Part shown: positions 27,005 to 34,122 of the stretch, one piece after another | Layout: every line of letters begins with the position of its first letter | How positions within the stretch are numbered: position 1 is the first letter of the stretch | The notes under the pieces: model-generated | The model's input: the letters and a program-made list of their open reading frames with translations, nothing else | The model's database searches: none | What the model was told of the DNA's origin: nothing | Program-made: the position numbers and the translations under genes | Assembly: GCA_963663135.2 (NCBI GenBank) | Contig: CAXXRM010000005.1 | Location: forward strand, 2,108,001 to 2,172,000 | Length of the DNA stretch: 64,000 nt | Direction: 5' to 3' | Source: Io17-Chloro-G2 sp963663135 | GTDB lineage: Bacteria; Chloroflexota; Dehalococcoidia; Lucifugimonadales; UBA3495

Positions 27005-27466
27005 ATGGCTAGGATCAAACATATTGCGCTCCACACCGAAGACCCTGCAAAAACTGCCGAGTTTTACAAGGAAGTATTCGGGTTGGACGAGCTCCGGCGC
27101 GAACCCAGGGAAACCGGCGAAGACGGCGTTTGGCTCACCGACGGCTACATCTATTTTGCCATCCTGAAGTTTGGCGGCGAACAAGCTCCCAACCTGGGTG
27201 AGGGTTCCTCCACCGTTAAGGGCGTGCATCACATCGGGTTCTACGTTGATGATCTCGAAGAGGCATGCGCGACCATGGAACGGGCCAACTCCACCGAATG
27301 TGATGGCAGCAGCAGGGTAAACCGAAAATTCAAAGGCCCCGACGGCCTGATGATAGACCTGCGAGCCAGGGGGTGGGACGAGCAAATCAGGGCCCGCAGC
27401 ACGCTGTACCAACTGGTGGAAGCGCCGCCTGCCACCCAGCCGCGGCAGCAAACGGCTGCGGATTAG
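27005..27466 (+). CDS. VOC (glyoxalase/dioxygenase) family protein
   Basis: A single vicinal-oxygen-chelate domain of 153 residues: the first beta-alpha-beta-beta-beta module starts RIKHIALHTEDPAKTAEFYKEVFG and the second starts VKGVHHIGFYVDDLEEA. Metal ligands would be the His in IKHIAL, the His in GVHHIGF and acidic residues at the ends of the modules (KGPDGLMIDL). VOC proteins include glyoxalases, ring-cleaving dioxygenases and resistance proteins, so the reaction is open. It stands alone between the thioester protein and an MFS gene. Confidence 0.85.
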   Translation: MARIKHIALHTEDPAKTAEFYKEVFGLDELRREPRETGEDGVWLTDGYIYFAILKFGGEQAPNLGEGSSTVKGVHHIGFYVDDLEEACATMERANSTECDGSSRVNRKFKGPDGLMIDLRARGWDEQIRARSTLYQLVEAPPATQPRQQTAAD

Positions 27467-27653
27467 GCGCGGATGTTTCCCGCCCATGCCCGTGCAAGCA
27501 GTCCCGGGAAGGTAAATCTCGGCGTCCAGGGCCCCTAATCCAATTGGAGATGTCCAGACCAGGCTACCCGGACCGGTCAGCCAACAATAGGCAAGTTCAA
27601 GAGCCGTCCCCAGCCGGTGGGATGCAAGCCATAGCCTTGCCCCAAGTAAAATC

Positions 27654-27688
27654 CCGTGCCCCGTCCGCCAAGGTTGGACGGGGCACGG
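27654..27688. other. Long perfect inverted repeat upstream of the MFS gene
   Basis: CCGTGCCCCGTCC (27654-27666) and GGACGGGGCACGG (27676-27688) form a 13-bp perfect stem with a 9-base loop. On the minus strand it is followed by ATTTTA, on the plus strand by no T-run. It may end transcription from the VOC gene or act in the leader of the MFS gene. Confidence 0.6.
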
Positions 27689-27765
27689 ATAGTCAGGCGA
27701 CCTAGATTACCACTATACAAGGGATCATAGACTGGCATCCGCGCACGCCGTTTTACTACGGTTGG

Positions 27766-29109
27766 TTGGTCCTTGGCCTGGTGGCCCTTGGCGCATTTGT
27801 CGCGACCAGCATCGCCGGCGTAGTGCTGGGCGGCATCCAAGGGTCGATTATAGATGACACCCAATGGAATCGCGCATCGATAGGCCTGGCAGCCGGGTTG
27901 GGGGTCTGGGGCACCGGCATCTCAGGGCCCATGATCGGCAGGTTGGTCGACCGTTACGGCGCCCGCAAGCTGATGGTTGCCGGAACGCTTATCCTGGGCG
28001 TCTGCCTGTTCTCCATGATATGGGTGCATTCCCTGTGGCAGTTTTTCCTCATTGCAATCGTAGCCCGGATCGTCAGCCAGCCGATTCTTATCGGCGTAGT
28101 GCCCCGGACCATTGCGGTCAACTTTTTTCGCCGGCGCCGAAACGTCGCCCTGGCGGTTATCTCGGTGTTCCGCCCTTTCTCCGGCGCGGTAAACATTCAA
28201 CTTTTCGCGGTGCTGGCGACGGCCTATGGATGGCGGGCGACGTTTGGGTTTCTGGGTGTTTTCAGCCTTGCCCTAACCGTGCCAATGGCGCTTTTGATCC
28301 GCCGCCGCCCCGAGGACATAGGCCTGTTGCCCGACGGCGCAACATCATACGAGGATGGCTCCGACCGGGCCGCTGAAACCGGTCCGGCTGAAACCGTTTC
28401 GACTGGAACCGGTCCCACTGGAACCGGTCGCGGGGGTCCCGGTCAATCACCCGGCGGCTCCAACCCTGGCCGAACACAAACGACCCTTGTTGCCCAACCC
28501 GAGGTTAGCTGGACCGCCCGGGAAGCCTTTCGGACCCGAGCCTACTGGCTGGTGGCTTTCAGCGCTTTTCTCGGAACGACAGCCCACACCAGCATCGGCT
28601 TTAGCCTGGTGCCGTATTTGAGCCAGGCCGCCAGCATCTCCAACACCCAGGCGGCGGGAGTGCTCAGCATCAGCACCGCCCTGGTGCTGTCCAACCTGGG
28701 TTGGGGATGGGTGGCGGGAAAAGTTGGCCCCAGGGTGTGCATTTTCGCCTCAACCATCCTGGCGATAGTGCTGATCATCTACCTGTTTACCGTCCAGTCC
28801 ATATTTGGCGCTTACCTGTTCGGGGTCCTCTGGGGGCTTGGAACCAGCGCCACCGAAGTATTGATTTCCATTTTGTTGGCCCGTTACTACGGCCGCAATT
28901 CCTATGGAAGCATTGCCGGGGCCATGCGCCCCTTCGAAGCGGCCGGATTGGGCATCGGGTCCATTCTTGGGGGACTGATTTACGATTTGACCGGGAGTTA
29001 CGATGGCCTGTTTTTCGAGTCCGTCGTGGCCAGCGTTCTGGCCCTGGGACTAATTACGCTGGCCAAGGCCCCGGTCCGCCCGGTTGCAGCAACCCCGTCT
29101 TCGGCTTAA
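27766..29109 (+). CDS. MFS transporter (OFA/monocarboxylate-like), start unclear
   Basis: A 12-helix major facilitator of ~447 residues with a Pro/Gly/Thr-rich central loop (about residues 195-245). The inter-helix motif GRLVDRYGARKLMV near residue 60 and ARYYGRNSYGSIAGAM near residue 365 fit the oxalate/formate- or monocarboxylate-transporter branch. The start is odd. The family-typical TPFYYGW segment is encoded in frame upstream (27748-27765), but no ATG, GTG or TTG lies between that and the in-frame stop at 27703. Either an ATT/ATA/ATC start is used, the start was lost, or there is an upstream sequence error. Confidence 0.8.
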   Translation: MVLGLVALGAFVATSIAGVVLGGIQGSIIDDTQWNRASIGLAAGLGVWGTGISGPMIGRLVDRYGARKLMVAGTLILGVCLFSMIWVHSLWQFFLIAIVARIVSQPILIGVVPRTIAVNFFRRRRNVALAVISVFRPFSGAVNIQLFAVLATAYGWRATFGFLGVFSLALTVPMALLIRRRPEDIGLLPDGATSYEDGSDRAAETGPAETVSTGTGPTGTGRGGPGQSPGGSNPGRTQTTLVAQPEVSWTAREAFRTRAYWLVAFSAFLGTTAHTSIGFSLVPYLSQAASISNTQAAGVLSISTALVLSNLGWGWVAGKVGPRVCIFASTILAIVLIIYLFTVQSIFGAYLFGVLWGLGTSATEVLISILLARYYGRNSYGSIAGAMRPFEAAGLGIGSILGGLIYDLTGSYDGLFFESVVASVLALGLITLAKAPVRPVAATPSSA

Positions 29110-29127
29110 CCCGTGGTTGAAGGGTTT

Positions 29128-29625
29128 CTATTCCCGCCCGGTAGAGATTCGTCCGGCGGCCATCAGCCACATTCTAGCTATCTCGGGCCCCATGAACTTG
29201 AAGGCTCCGCGCAGCCATTTTTGAAGTTCCACCAGGTCGTCTGTTTCCAGGCTGTCGTAGAACCAGCGGTGAAAGGACCCGTGGCTGGCCTGGATTTGTT
29301 GAACAACACCGGCGTTGGCGACGCAGGCCTCGACCTTCCGCCGGTTGCGGATTATTGAGGGGTCGTCCAGCAGTTGGTCCACGGCATCCGGGGTCATGGC
29401 AGCCACCTCGGCAATGCGCCATCCGAAAAACGCACGGCGAAAAGCGTCCCGACGGCGCAGCACCATGCGCCAGGTCAGACCGGCCTGGAACACCTGCAGG
29501 CACATCACTTCGAACAAGACATCGTCATCGTCCAGCCTTCGGCCCCAAATCTCGTTGGAATACCAGTCCCGCAACGCCCCATCGGCATCTCCCTGGGTCC
29601 CGGTTTCTTCGCTTGGCGACGTCAT
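29128..29625 (-). CDS. Divergent DNA-3-methyladenine glycosylase I (Tag)-like protein
   Basis: This 165-residue protein aligns with the Tag core: LFEVMCLQVFQAGLTWRMVL matches the active-site helix, followed by the AAM and IIRNRRKVEA segments. Differences stand out. The N-terminal Cys and the His of the Tag zinc site are absent, the C-terminal zinc-ligand tail is missing, and the residue matching E. coli Glu38 (base recognition) is Gln. It is therefore a helix-hairpin-helix glycosylase-fold protein that may recognise another base or lack catalysis. It converges on the MFS gene and is divergent from selD. Confidence 0.7.
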   Translation of the reverse strand: MTSPSEETGTQGDADGALRDWYSNEIWGRRLDDDDVLFEVMCLQVFQAGLTWRMVLRRRDAFRRAFFGWRIAEVAAMTPDAVDQLLDDPSIIRNRRKVEACVANAGVVQQIQASHGSFHRWFYDSLETDDLVELQKWLRGAFKFMGPEIARMWLMAAGRISTGRE

Positions 29626-29738
29626 TCCCCGTCACTCCTGCTGTAGTTCACCGCCGAGAAGGGTACCCGGTGACATGATTGACCATGACCCCGCGTAGGT
29701 CAACGGTCGACGCGGCGAAGCATGTGGAATCCACCCGG

Positions 29739-29747
29739 TGATATAAT
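29739..29747 (+). promoter_or_regulatory. Extended -10 promoter of selD
   Basis: TGATATAAT combines an upstream TG with a perfect TATAAT (29742-29747), the extended -10 form that tolerates a weak -35 box. It predicts a short leader of about 38 nt before the selD start at 29792. Confidence 0.6.
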
Positions 29748-29791
29748 CCCGCCACGCCACCAACTCTGGAATATCCCAGGAGAACCTGACC

Positions 29792-30838
29792 ATGCAAAGC
29801 AGCGAAATTCGCCTGACCGAGCTGTCCCACTGCGCGGGTTGAGCGGGCAAGCTCAACCTTGAGGACCTGGTACAGGTCCTGAATCAACTTCCCATTGTGG
29901 AGCATCCCGACCTGTTGGTTGGGGCCAAGACCGGGGACGACGCCGCGGTATATCGCCTAAACGACCACACGGCGCTCATTTTCACGGTGGATTTCTTCCC
30001 GCCTATTGCCGACGACCCATACCAGTACGGGGCGATAGCCGCCGCCAATTCATTGAGCGACGTCTACGCCATGGGCGGCAAGCCGTTGTTGGCATTGAAC
30101 ATTGTGGGTTTTCCAGCCGATATTGCCAACGAACTGCTGCCGGAAGTCCTGAAGGGCGGCTACGCCAAGGCGGCCGAAGCCGGTTGTCTAGTAGTAGGCG
30201 GCCACACCGTAGACGATGCGGAGCCCAAATACGGCATGGCGGTGATTGGGACCGTGGAACCGGGAAAGGAGGTCTCCAACGCCGGAGCCCAACCCGGTGA
30301 CGCCCTGGTGCTTACAAAACCGCTGGGGACTGGAATTATTACCACCGCCGGCAAACAGGGCCGTGTGTCGGAACAGGTTCTGCAGACAGCTTTAGACACC
30401 ATGGCAACCCTGAACAAGACCGCCGCCGAGGCCATGACCAAAGTGGGCGTCAACTCCTGCACCGACGTAACCGGGTTCGGGCTCATGGGGCACCTCCGGT
30501 CCATGGTCCGGGCCAGCGGCGTTGGGGCAACGGTGGAGTTCTCCAAGACGCCCCTGTTGCCCGGGGCGTGGCAACTGCTGGAAGAGGGCATCGCCCCCGG
30601 CGGCACTCACCGCAACCTGAGCAGCGTGGCCGGTTCGGTTAACTGGCATCCTGAAATCACATCCGAACAGCAGGTCATGCTTTGCGACGCCCAAACGTCA
30701 GGCGGGTTGTTGATTTCCACACCCCAAGAAAAGCTTTCTGAACTTCTGGCACAACTGGAAGCCGGCGGCACCCTGGCGAGCGCGGTAATCGGCTCGATCA
30801 CTGAAGGACCCAAGGGAGAGATATTGGTCACGCCGTAG
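29792..30838 (+). CDS. Selenophosphate synthetase, selenocysteine-containing (TGA at codon 17)
   Basis: SelD makes selenophosphate from selenide and ATP, the selenium donor for Sec-tRNA. An unbroken frame from ATG 29792 (CAGGAGAA upstream) reads MQSSEIRLTELSHCAG, then TGA (29840-29842), then AGKLNLEDLVQ, giving 348 residues with Sec at position 17 and Lys at 20. These are exactly the catalytic Cys17 and Lys20 positions of E. coli SelD, and many SelD proteins use Sec there. The rest shows KTGDDAAVY, FTVDFFPPIADDPYQYGAIAAANSLSDVYAMGG and TDVTGFGLMGHL. Standard gene calling would start at GTG 29897 and lose the active site. A SECIS-like hairpin follows the TGA. Confidence 0.93.
29843..29880 (+). 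promoter_or_regulatory. Bacterial SECIS-like hairpin in selD
   Basis: Downstream of the TGA, AGGACCTG (29862-29869), loop GTA, CAGGTCCT (29873-29880) forms a perfect 8-bp stem. The apical loop starts with G and lies 27 nt after the TGA, inside the 16-37 nt window described for bacterial SECIS elements. A second perfect stem (GGTTGAGC with GCTCAACC, 29837-29858) includes the TGA itself. Confidence 0.75.
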
Positions 30839-31114
30839 ACGGGGACGGCGGCGGTGTGCCGAGGATGTCCAAACTGCTTCGTGAGGCGGGAGTCAATCAT
30901 ATATGAATCTCGCTGTGTTCCCCCTGAATGGATTTCTGGTGGGGATGAATAGAATCTCCAGTGGAGGACAACTCGAGATTGACACATAGACAACGGGTAA
31001 CAACGTAACAATTGGAACAACGTTATTGACAATGGTTGCAAAGGTGTTTGCAGTAGTAGCCGTTATGTTCCCTGGTGTCCGCCTAGGCGCACTCCAGGTT
31101 GTTATCCAATTGTT

Positions 31115-31144
31115 AAAGCGGCACGGGTTCGCCTGTGTCGCTTT
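31115..31144 (+). terminator. UUCG-capped hairpin in the NYN leader, copy 1
   Basis: AAAGCGGCACGGG (31115-31127), loop TTCG, CCTGTGTCGCTTT (31132-31144): 13 pairs including two G-T, followed by CCCTTTTG. It lies just before the start codon, so it could be an attenuator or terminator. An identical copy is at 31468-31497. Confidence 0.5.
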
Positions 31145-31164
31145 CCCTTTTGTTAGGAGATTGT

Positions 31165-31303
31165 GTGCCTAACCGAGTGGCCATATTCATCGACGGCGCG
31201 TACGTGGACAATGTCTTGAGGGAAGAACCCGCGAAGGCCGGTTAAAATGTCCGCATTGATTTTCAGGCACTGTCGGAGCGTATGGCAGGCGAATCCGATA
31301 TTC
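31165..31303 (+). pseudogene. 5' fragment of an NYN-domain (DUF88/LabA-like) gene
   Basis: From GTG 31165 the frame reads VPNRVAIFIDGAYVDNVLREE, the first strand and catalytic Asp of a NYN/PIN-like RNase domain. It then meets TAA, and the similarity continues in frame (NVRIDFQALSERMAGESDI) until 31303, where it changes abruptly into a transposase-like sequence. It is a truncated copy of the gene at 31518. Confidence 0.8.
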
Positions 31304-31435
31304 GGGCGGGAGGTCCAGGCCCTGGTTACGGAGCGCAATACCGCCCAAGCTACCATCAACTGGCGCTTCAATACCCATGACGCCCGAACCAAACTGCACC
31401 GCCTCTATCCCTTTGATTCCAAACATGACTGAGTA
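31304..31435 (+). pseudogene. Remnant of an IS630-like transposase C-terminus
   Basis: The encoded string ALVTERNTAQATINWRF, followed by NTHDARTKLHRLYP and a stop at 31432, resembles the last residues of IS630/Tc1-type transposases, which commonly end in a W-F-T-x-x-D-A-R-x-K-L-x-x-L-Y-P motif. Only this tail is left. It sits exactly between the two NYN copies, suggesting that the insertion or its deletion produced the duplication. Confidence 0.6.
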
Positions 31436-31644
31436 CTAGGCGCACTCCAGGTTCTTATCCAATTGTTAAAGCGGCACGGGTTCGCCTGTGTCGCTTTCCC
31501 TTTTGTTAGGAGATTGTGTGCCTAACCGAGTGGCCATATTCATCGACGGCGCGTACGTGGACAATGTCTTGAGGGAAGAATTTTAAAATGTCCGCATTGA
31601 TTTTCAAGCACTGTCGGAGCGTATGGCAGGCGAATCCGATATTC
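31436..31644 (+). repeat. Direct repeat, copy 2
   Basis: The second copy of the leader and 5' coding repeat described at 31083-31303, starting CTAGGCGCACTCCAGGTT and ending GCGAATCCGATATTC. It contains the same UUCG hairpin at 31468-31497 and leads into the full-length NYN gene body. Confidence 0.85.
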
Positions 31645-32063
31645 TGAGAACGTATTACTATCACTGTTGCCCATTTCAAGGAAATCCCCCTACCGAAGAA
31701 GAAAGAATGAGGTACGCATCGCGGAGGCGTTTTTTCACCGCGTTGGAACTTCTGCCCAAGTACCAAGTGCGACTGGGACGACTAGCCCGCCGATACAACG
31801 AATTGGGCGAACCCCGATTCGAACAAAAGAAGGTGGATATTTTGTTGGGCGTTGATTTGGTGAGACTTGCCGCCAAGCAGAATATCCAAGAAGCCATTCT
31901 GGTGACCGGAGACAGTGATTTCGTTCCCGCAATAACTGCGGCTAAATCCGAAGGTATCTCGATCCGGTTATTTCATGGAGCGCAGCCGCATTCAAGCCTT
32001 TTTCAAGAAGCAGATGACAGGTTCCAATTTGACCAGGAATTCATAGATTCCATCCGGCGCTAA
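31518..32063 (+). pseudogene. NYN-domain (DUF88/LabA-like) protein with in-frame stop
   Basis: The full domain is visible: VAIFIDGAYVDNV at the start, then the RTYYYHCCPF, RFFTALELLPKYQVRLGRL, KKVDILLGVDLVRLA and LVTGDSDFVPAI segments, with acidic residues of the PIN-like RNase site at D10 and in the VDILL and GDSDF motifs. Codon 23 (31584-31586) is TAA and everything after it is in frame, so the gene needs readthrough, or re-initiation at ATG 31623 without the first strand. The same TAA is in the truncated copy upstream, so it predates the duplication and is not a random sequencing error. GTG 31518 follows TTAGGAG. Confidence 0.7.
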
Positions 32064-32328
32064 CCCCACCCGTCCACAAAATCACCACTGGCGGCTTCCC
32101 AGCCTTTCAGGGAGTCGGTTATGCAACCCCATCGTATGCAGGACTTTCGCCCCAACCTCCCTTCCACCGGTGGGAAACTCTGGCTGGGGCTTGGCATCAC
32201 CAAGCCATCTCAACAACCCTGGCCCCTTTACACCTTTAGGCCCCAGGCTTAACATGTTTGACGGTCACAATTTCAGGATTCCCGCCAATTCTCCATGCCG
32301 CCGGTGAGCCAGGAGGGGGCCCCACTTG
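32064..32328. other. Intergenic stretch, nothing recognised
   Basis: It lies between the NYN gene and the molybdopterin oxidoreductase gene. The only clear signal is AGGAGG just before the ATG at 32329. Confidence 0.4.
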
Positions 32329-32940
32329 ATGAAGCGACCCGACCAGATAAAAAATGCTCCCGACCTGGGACCCGAATCCCGGGTGCCTCCGGGACAGTTC
32401 TTGACCAACAAATTTCCGGTGCTGACCTACGGCCCGACGCCAAAGGTTAAGCTCGAAACCTGGAAGTTCAAGGTTTTTGGTCTGGTGGAGCAACCGCTGG
32501 AACTGAACTGGGAAGGGTTCAACCAGCTTCCCTGGACCACCATCACCGCCGATTTCCATTGTGTAACCCAGTGGAGCGCGCTGGACAACACCTGGGAGGG
32601 TGTCCAACTGGACCACCTGCTCTCACTGGCTATACCACTGGCGCAGGCCAATTTTGTCATGGCCCATTGCGAAGGCGGGTACACCACCAACCTGCCTTTG
32701 GACCTGTCCCTGGATGAGGGTTTTTTGGCCCACAAACAAAACGGAAAGCCGCTGGAGAAAGGCCACGGTTGGCCCCTCCGCCTGATTATTCCGAGCAGGT
32801 ACGGCTGGAAGAGCGCCAAGTGGTTAAATGGGATTGAACTGATGGCCGAGGACAAGCCGGGGTTCTGGGAGGAACGGGGTTACAACAACAACGCAGATCC
32901 CTGGAAAGAAGAGCGCTTCTGGCCCGAATTAACCAAGTAA
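32329..32940 (+). CDS. Molybdopterin-dependent oxidoreductase (sulfite oxidase/YedY-like)
   Basis: A 203-residue sulfite-oxidase-fold protein. The Moco-ligand cysteine is in the motif TADFHCVTQWSALDNTWEG around residue 85, followed by the family segments GGYTTNLPLDL and GWPLRLIIPSRYGWKSAKWL. It lacks the C-terminal dimerisation domain of classical sulfite oxidase and is close in size to small YedY/MsrP-like or archaeal Moco proteins. No twin-arginine signal is visible, so it would act in the cytoplasm unless a partner exports it. The electron partner and substrate are unknown. AGGAGG precedes the ATG. Confidence 0.86.
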   Translation: MKRPDQIKNAPDLGPESRVPPGQFLTNKFPVLTYGPTPKVKLETWKFKVFGLVEQPLELNWEGFNQLPWTTITADFHCVTQWSALDNTWEGVQLDHLLSLAIPLAQANFVMAHCEGGYTTNLPLDLSLDEGFLAHKQNGKPLEKGHGWPLRLIIPSRYGWKSAKWLNGIELMAEDKPGFWEERGYNNNADPWKEERFWPELTK

Positions 32941-32949
32941 ACCCGTACC

Positions 32950-32965
32950 GCCGGCCCTGGCCGGC
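32950..32965. terminator. Hairpin between convergent genes
   Basis: GCCGGCC (32950-32956), CT, GGCCGGC (32959-32965). This compact perfect stem lies 10 bp after the molybdopterin oxidoreductase gene and faces the convergent small gene at 33065. No strong T-run. Confidence 0.4.
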
Positions 32966-33064
32966 CCTTCAATGCTTCCGCGAACTCAGCATCCCCGTGA
33001 CCATGGGGGCTGAGTTTCCGCGCCCGCAGATTGGGGCCGGCGGGAGTGGGCGTCAACAGTACGG

Positions 33065-33250
33065 TCAGGCCGCCAAAAGCTCCCGGTCGGCCAAGACTAC
33101 GGGTTCAGGTTTTTTGTCCTGGGATTGCGGTGCAGTATCCACGATGTCCCTCAGGAAACCGCACTGCAAACAGCTCAGATACTTTCCGAATATGTCAATG
33201 GTAAGGCACACGTCTCCGCGACAACGAGGGCAACTCTTGAAGTAAATCAT
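33065..33250 (-). CDS. Small zinc-ribbon protein
   Basis: This 61-residue protein has two Cys pairs, CPRCRGD (residues 7-10) and CLQCGF (27-30), the spacing of a zinc ribbon, plus an acidic tail. A GGGAGG ribosome binding site lies about 8 bases before the ATG, which supports a real gene despite its size. It is transcribed away from the heat-shock operon, whose promoter lies about 90 bp beyond its start. Similar one-domain zinc ribbons are of unknown function. Confidence 0.7.
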   Translation of the reverse strand: MIYFKSCPRCRGDVCLTIDIFGKYLSCLQCGFLRDIVDTAPQSQDKKPEPVVLADRELLAA

Positions 33251-33339
33251 CGCTGATACCTCCCATCTCTACCCAGGCGATTGGGTCCAAGAATTGGGTG
33301 AACAACCTCCCTGTGATTTATGCTAAACGCATTATAACT

Positions 33340-33360
33340 CTTGACACACATCGTATCAAG
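33340..33360 (+). promoter_or_regulatory. HAIR-type HspR operator
   Basis: The site reads CTTGA-N11-TCAAG, 21 bp in total. It keeps the outer pentamers and spacing of the HspR-associated inverted repeat (CTTGAGT-N7-ACTCAAG). It overlaps the -35 box and spacer of the promoter at 33341-33369 in front of a MerR/HspR-type gene, so autoregulation is expected. Confidence 0.75.
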
Positions 33361-33369
33361 TCTTATCAT
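33341..33369 (+). promoter_or_regulatory. Promoter of the hspR-grpE-dnaK operon
   Basis: TTGACA (33341-33346), 17-bp spacer, TATCAT (33364-33369): near-consensus housekeeping promoter. The HAIR site lies across its -35 region. The leader to the hspR start is about 165 nt. Confidence 0.75.
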
Positions 33370-33537
33370 ACTAAAGAACGCAAAAGACTAGAGATTCACT
33401 AATCCATCCTTGGCGGTTGCAAATCCCCGGGATTGTGTTAACTGAAATACGTTCCGGAATGAGAAAGGGGTTGCAGCCAAGTTGAACATCCAAGCAATCC
33501 AAGCAACATGGAACAACTATCGCGCGAGGAAAACCTG

Positions 33538-34068
33538 ATGCAGGAACGGCGCAGGCCTCCGGCTGATCCCCGGCAGGTGGACCATTCCCAGGAAGGGTTT
33601 CGAGAGGCGCCCAGGCAACAAGCGCCCCGGTTACCCCCGGAAGACTCATCCCTAGCCAAACCCAGCGGCCAGCCGCAACCTGCGGGGGCAAACCATAGCG
33701 ACGCGGAAGAAACGGTCATGCGGATGGAGGGCGTCTACATCATCAGCGTGGCGGCCCGGATTCTGGACATGCATCCTCAGACCCTGCGCAAGTACGAACG
33801 CCTGGGGCTGATCAATCCGGGCCGGACCATCGGGATGCTCCGGCTTTACTCGGCGGAAGACATTCGCAAAGTGAGACTGATTCGCCACCTGGTGAACCGC
33901 CTGGGGTTCAACCTGGCTGGAGTGGAACACACACTGAGCATGGTGGACGCGCTTTTGACCATGAAGAAGCGGTTGATCGGTCACAGCGAATCAGGCGCCA
34001 TGGCCGACCTCATAGAGCAGGAGATCACCCGGTTCTTCCGGAACATGAACCTGCCGGTGGAAGAGTAA
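33538..34068 (+). CDS. HspR-type MerR family heat-shock repressor
   Basis: A Pro/Gln-rich, probably disordered N-terminus of ~60 residues precedes a MerR winged-helix domain (VYIISVAARILDMHPQTLRK, then YERLGLINPGRT and LRLYSAEDIRKVRLI). A short helical tail follows, ending in EEITRFFRNMNL-like sequence. HspR proteins repress the dnaK operon by binding HAIR sites and are titrated by DnaK. The HAIR element upstream and the grpE-dnaK genes downstream make the assignment strong. I prefer ATG 33538 (GAGGAA upstream) over ATG 33508. The unusually long N-terminal extension is odd for HspR. Confidence 0.85.
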   Translation: MQERRRPPADPRQVDHSQEGFREAPRQQAPRLPPEDSSLAKPSGQPQPAGANHSDAEETVMRMEGVYIISVAARILDMHPQTLRKYERLGLINPGRTIGMLRLYSAEDIRKVRLIRHLVNRLGFNLAGVEHTLSMVDALLTMKKRLIGHSESGAMADLIEQEITRFFRNMNLPVEE

Positions 34069-34122
34069 CCGGTTTTCGGTAGCTCCAGCGCACCGGTGAA
34101 ACTAGGAATCAGGAACAGGTAA

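Larger units (their letters stand above)
31083..31303 (+). repeat. Direct repeat, copy 1 (duplicated NYN-gene 5' region)
   Basis: This 221-bp stretch recurs nearly exactly at 31436-31644 (offset 353 bp). It covers the leader hairpin, ribosome binding site and first ~46 codons of the NYN gene. Copy 1 carries 12 extra bases (around 31231-31245) that copy 2 lacks. Confidence 0.85.
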
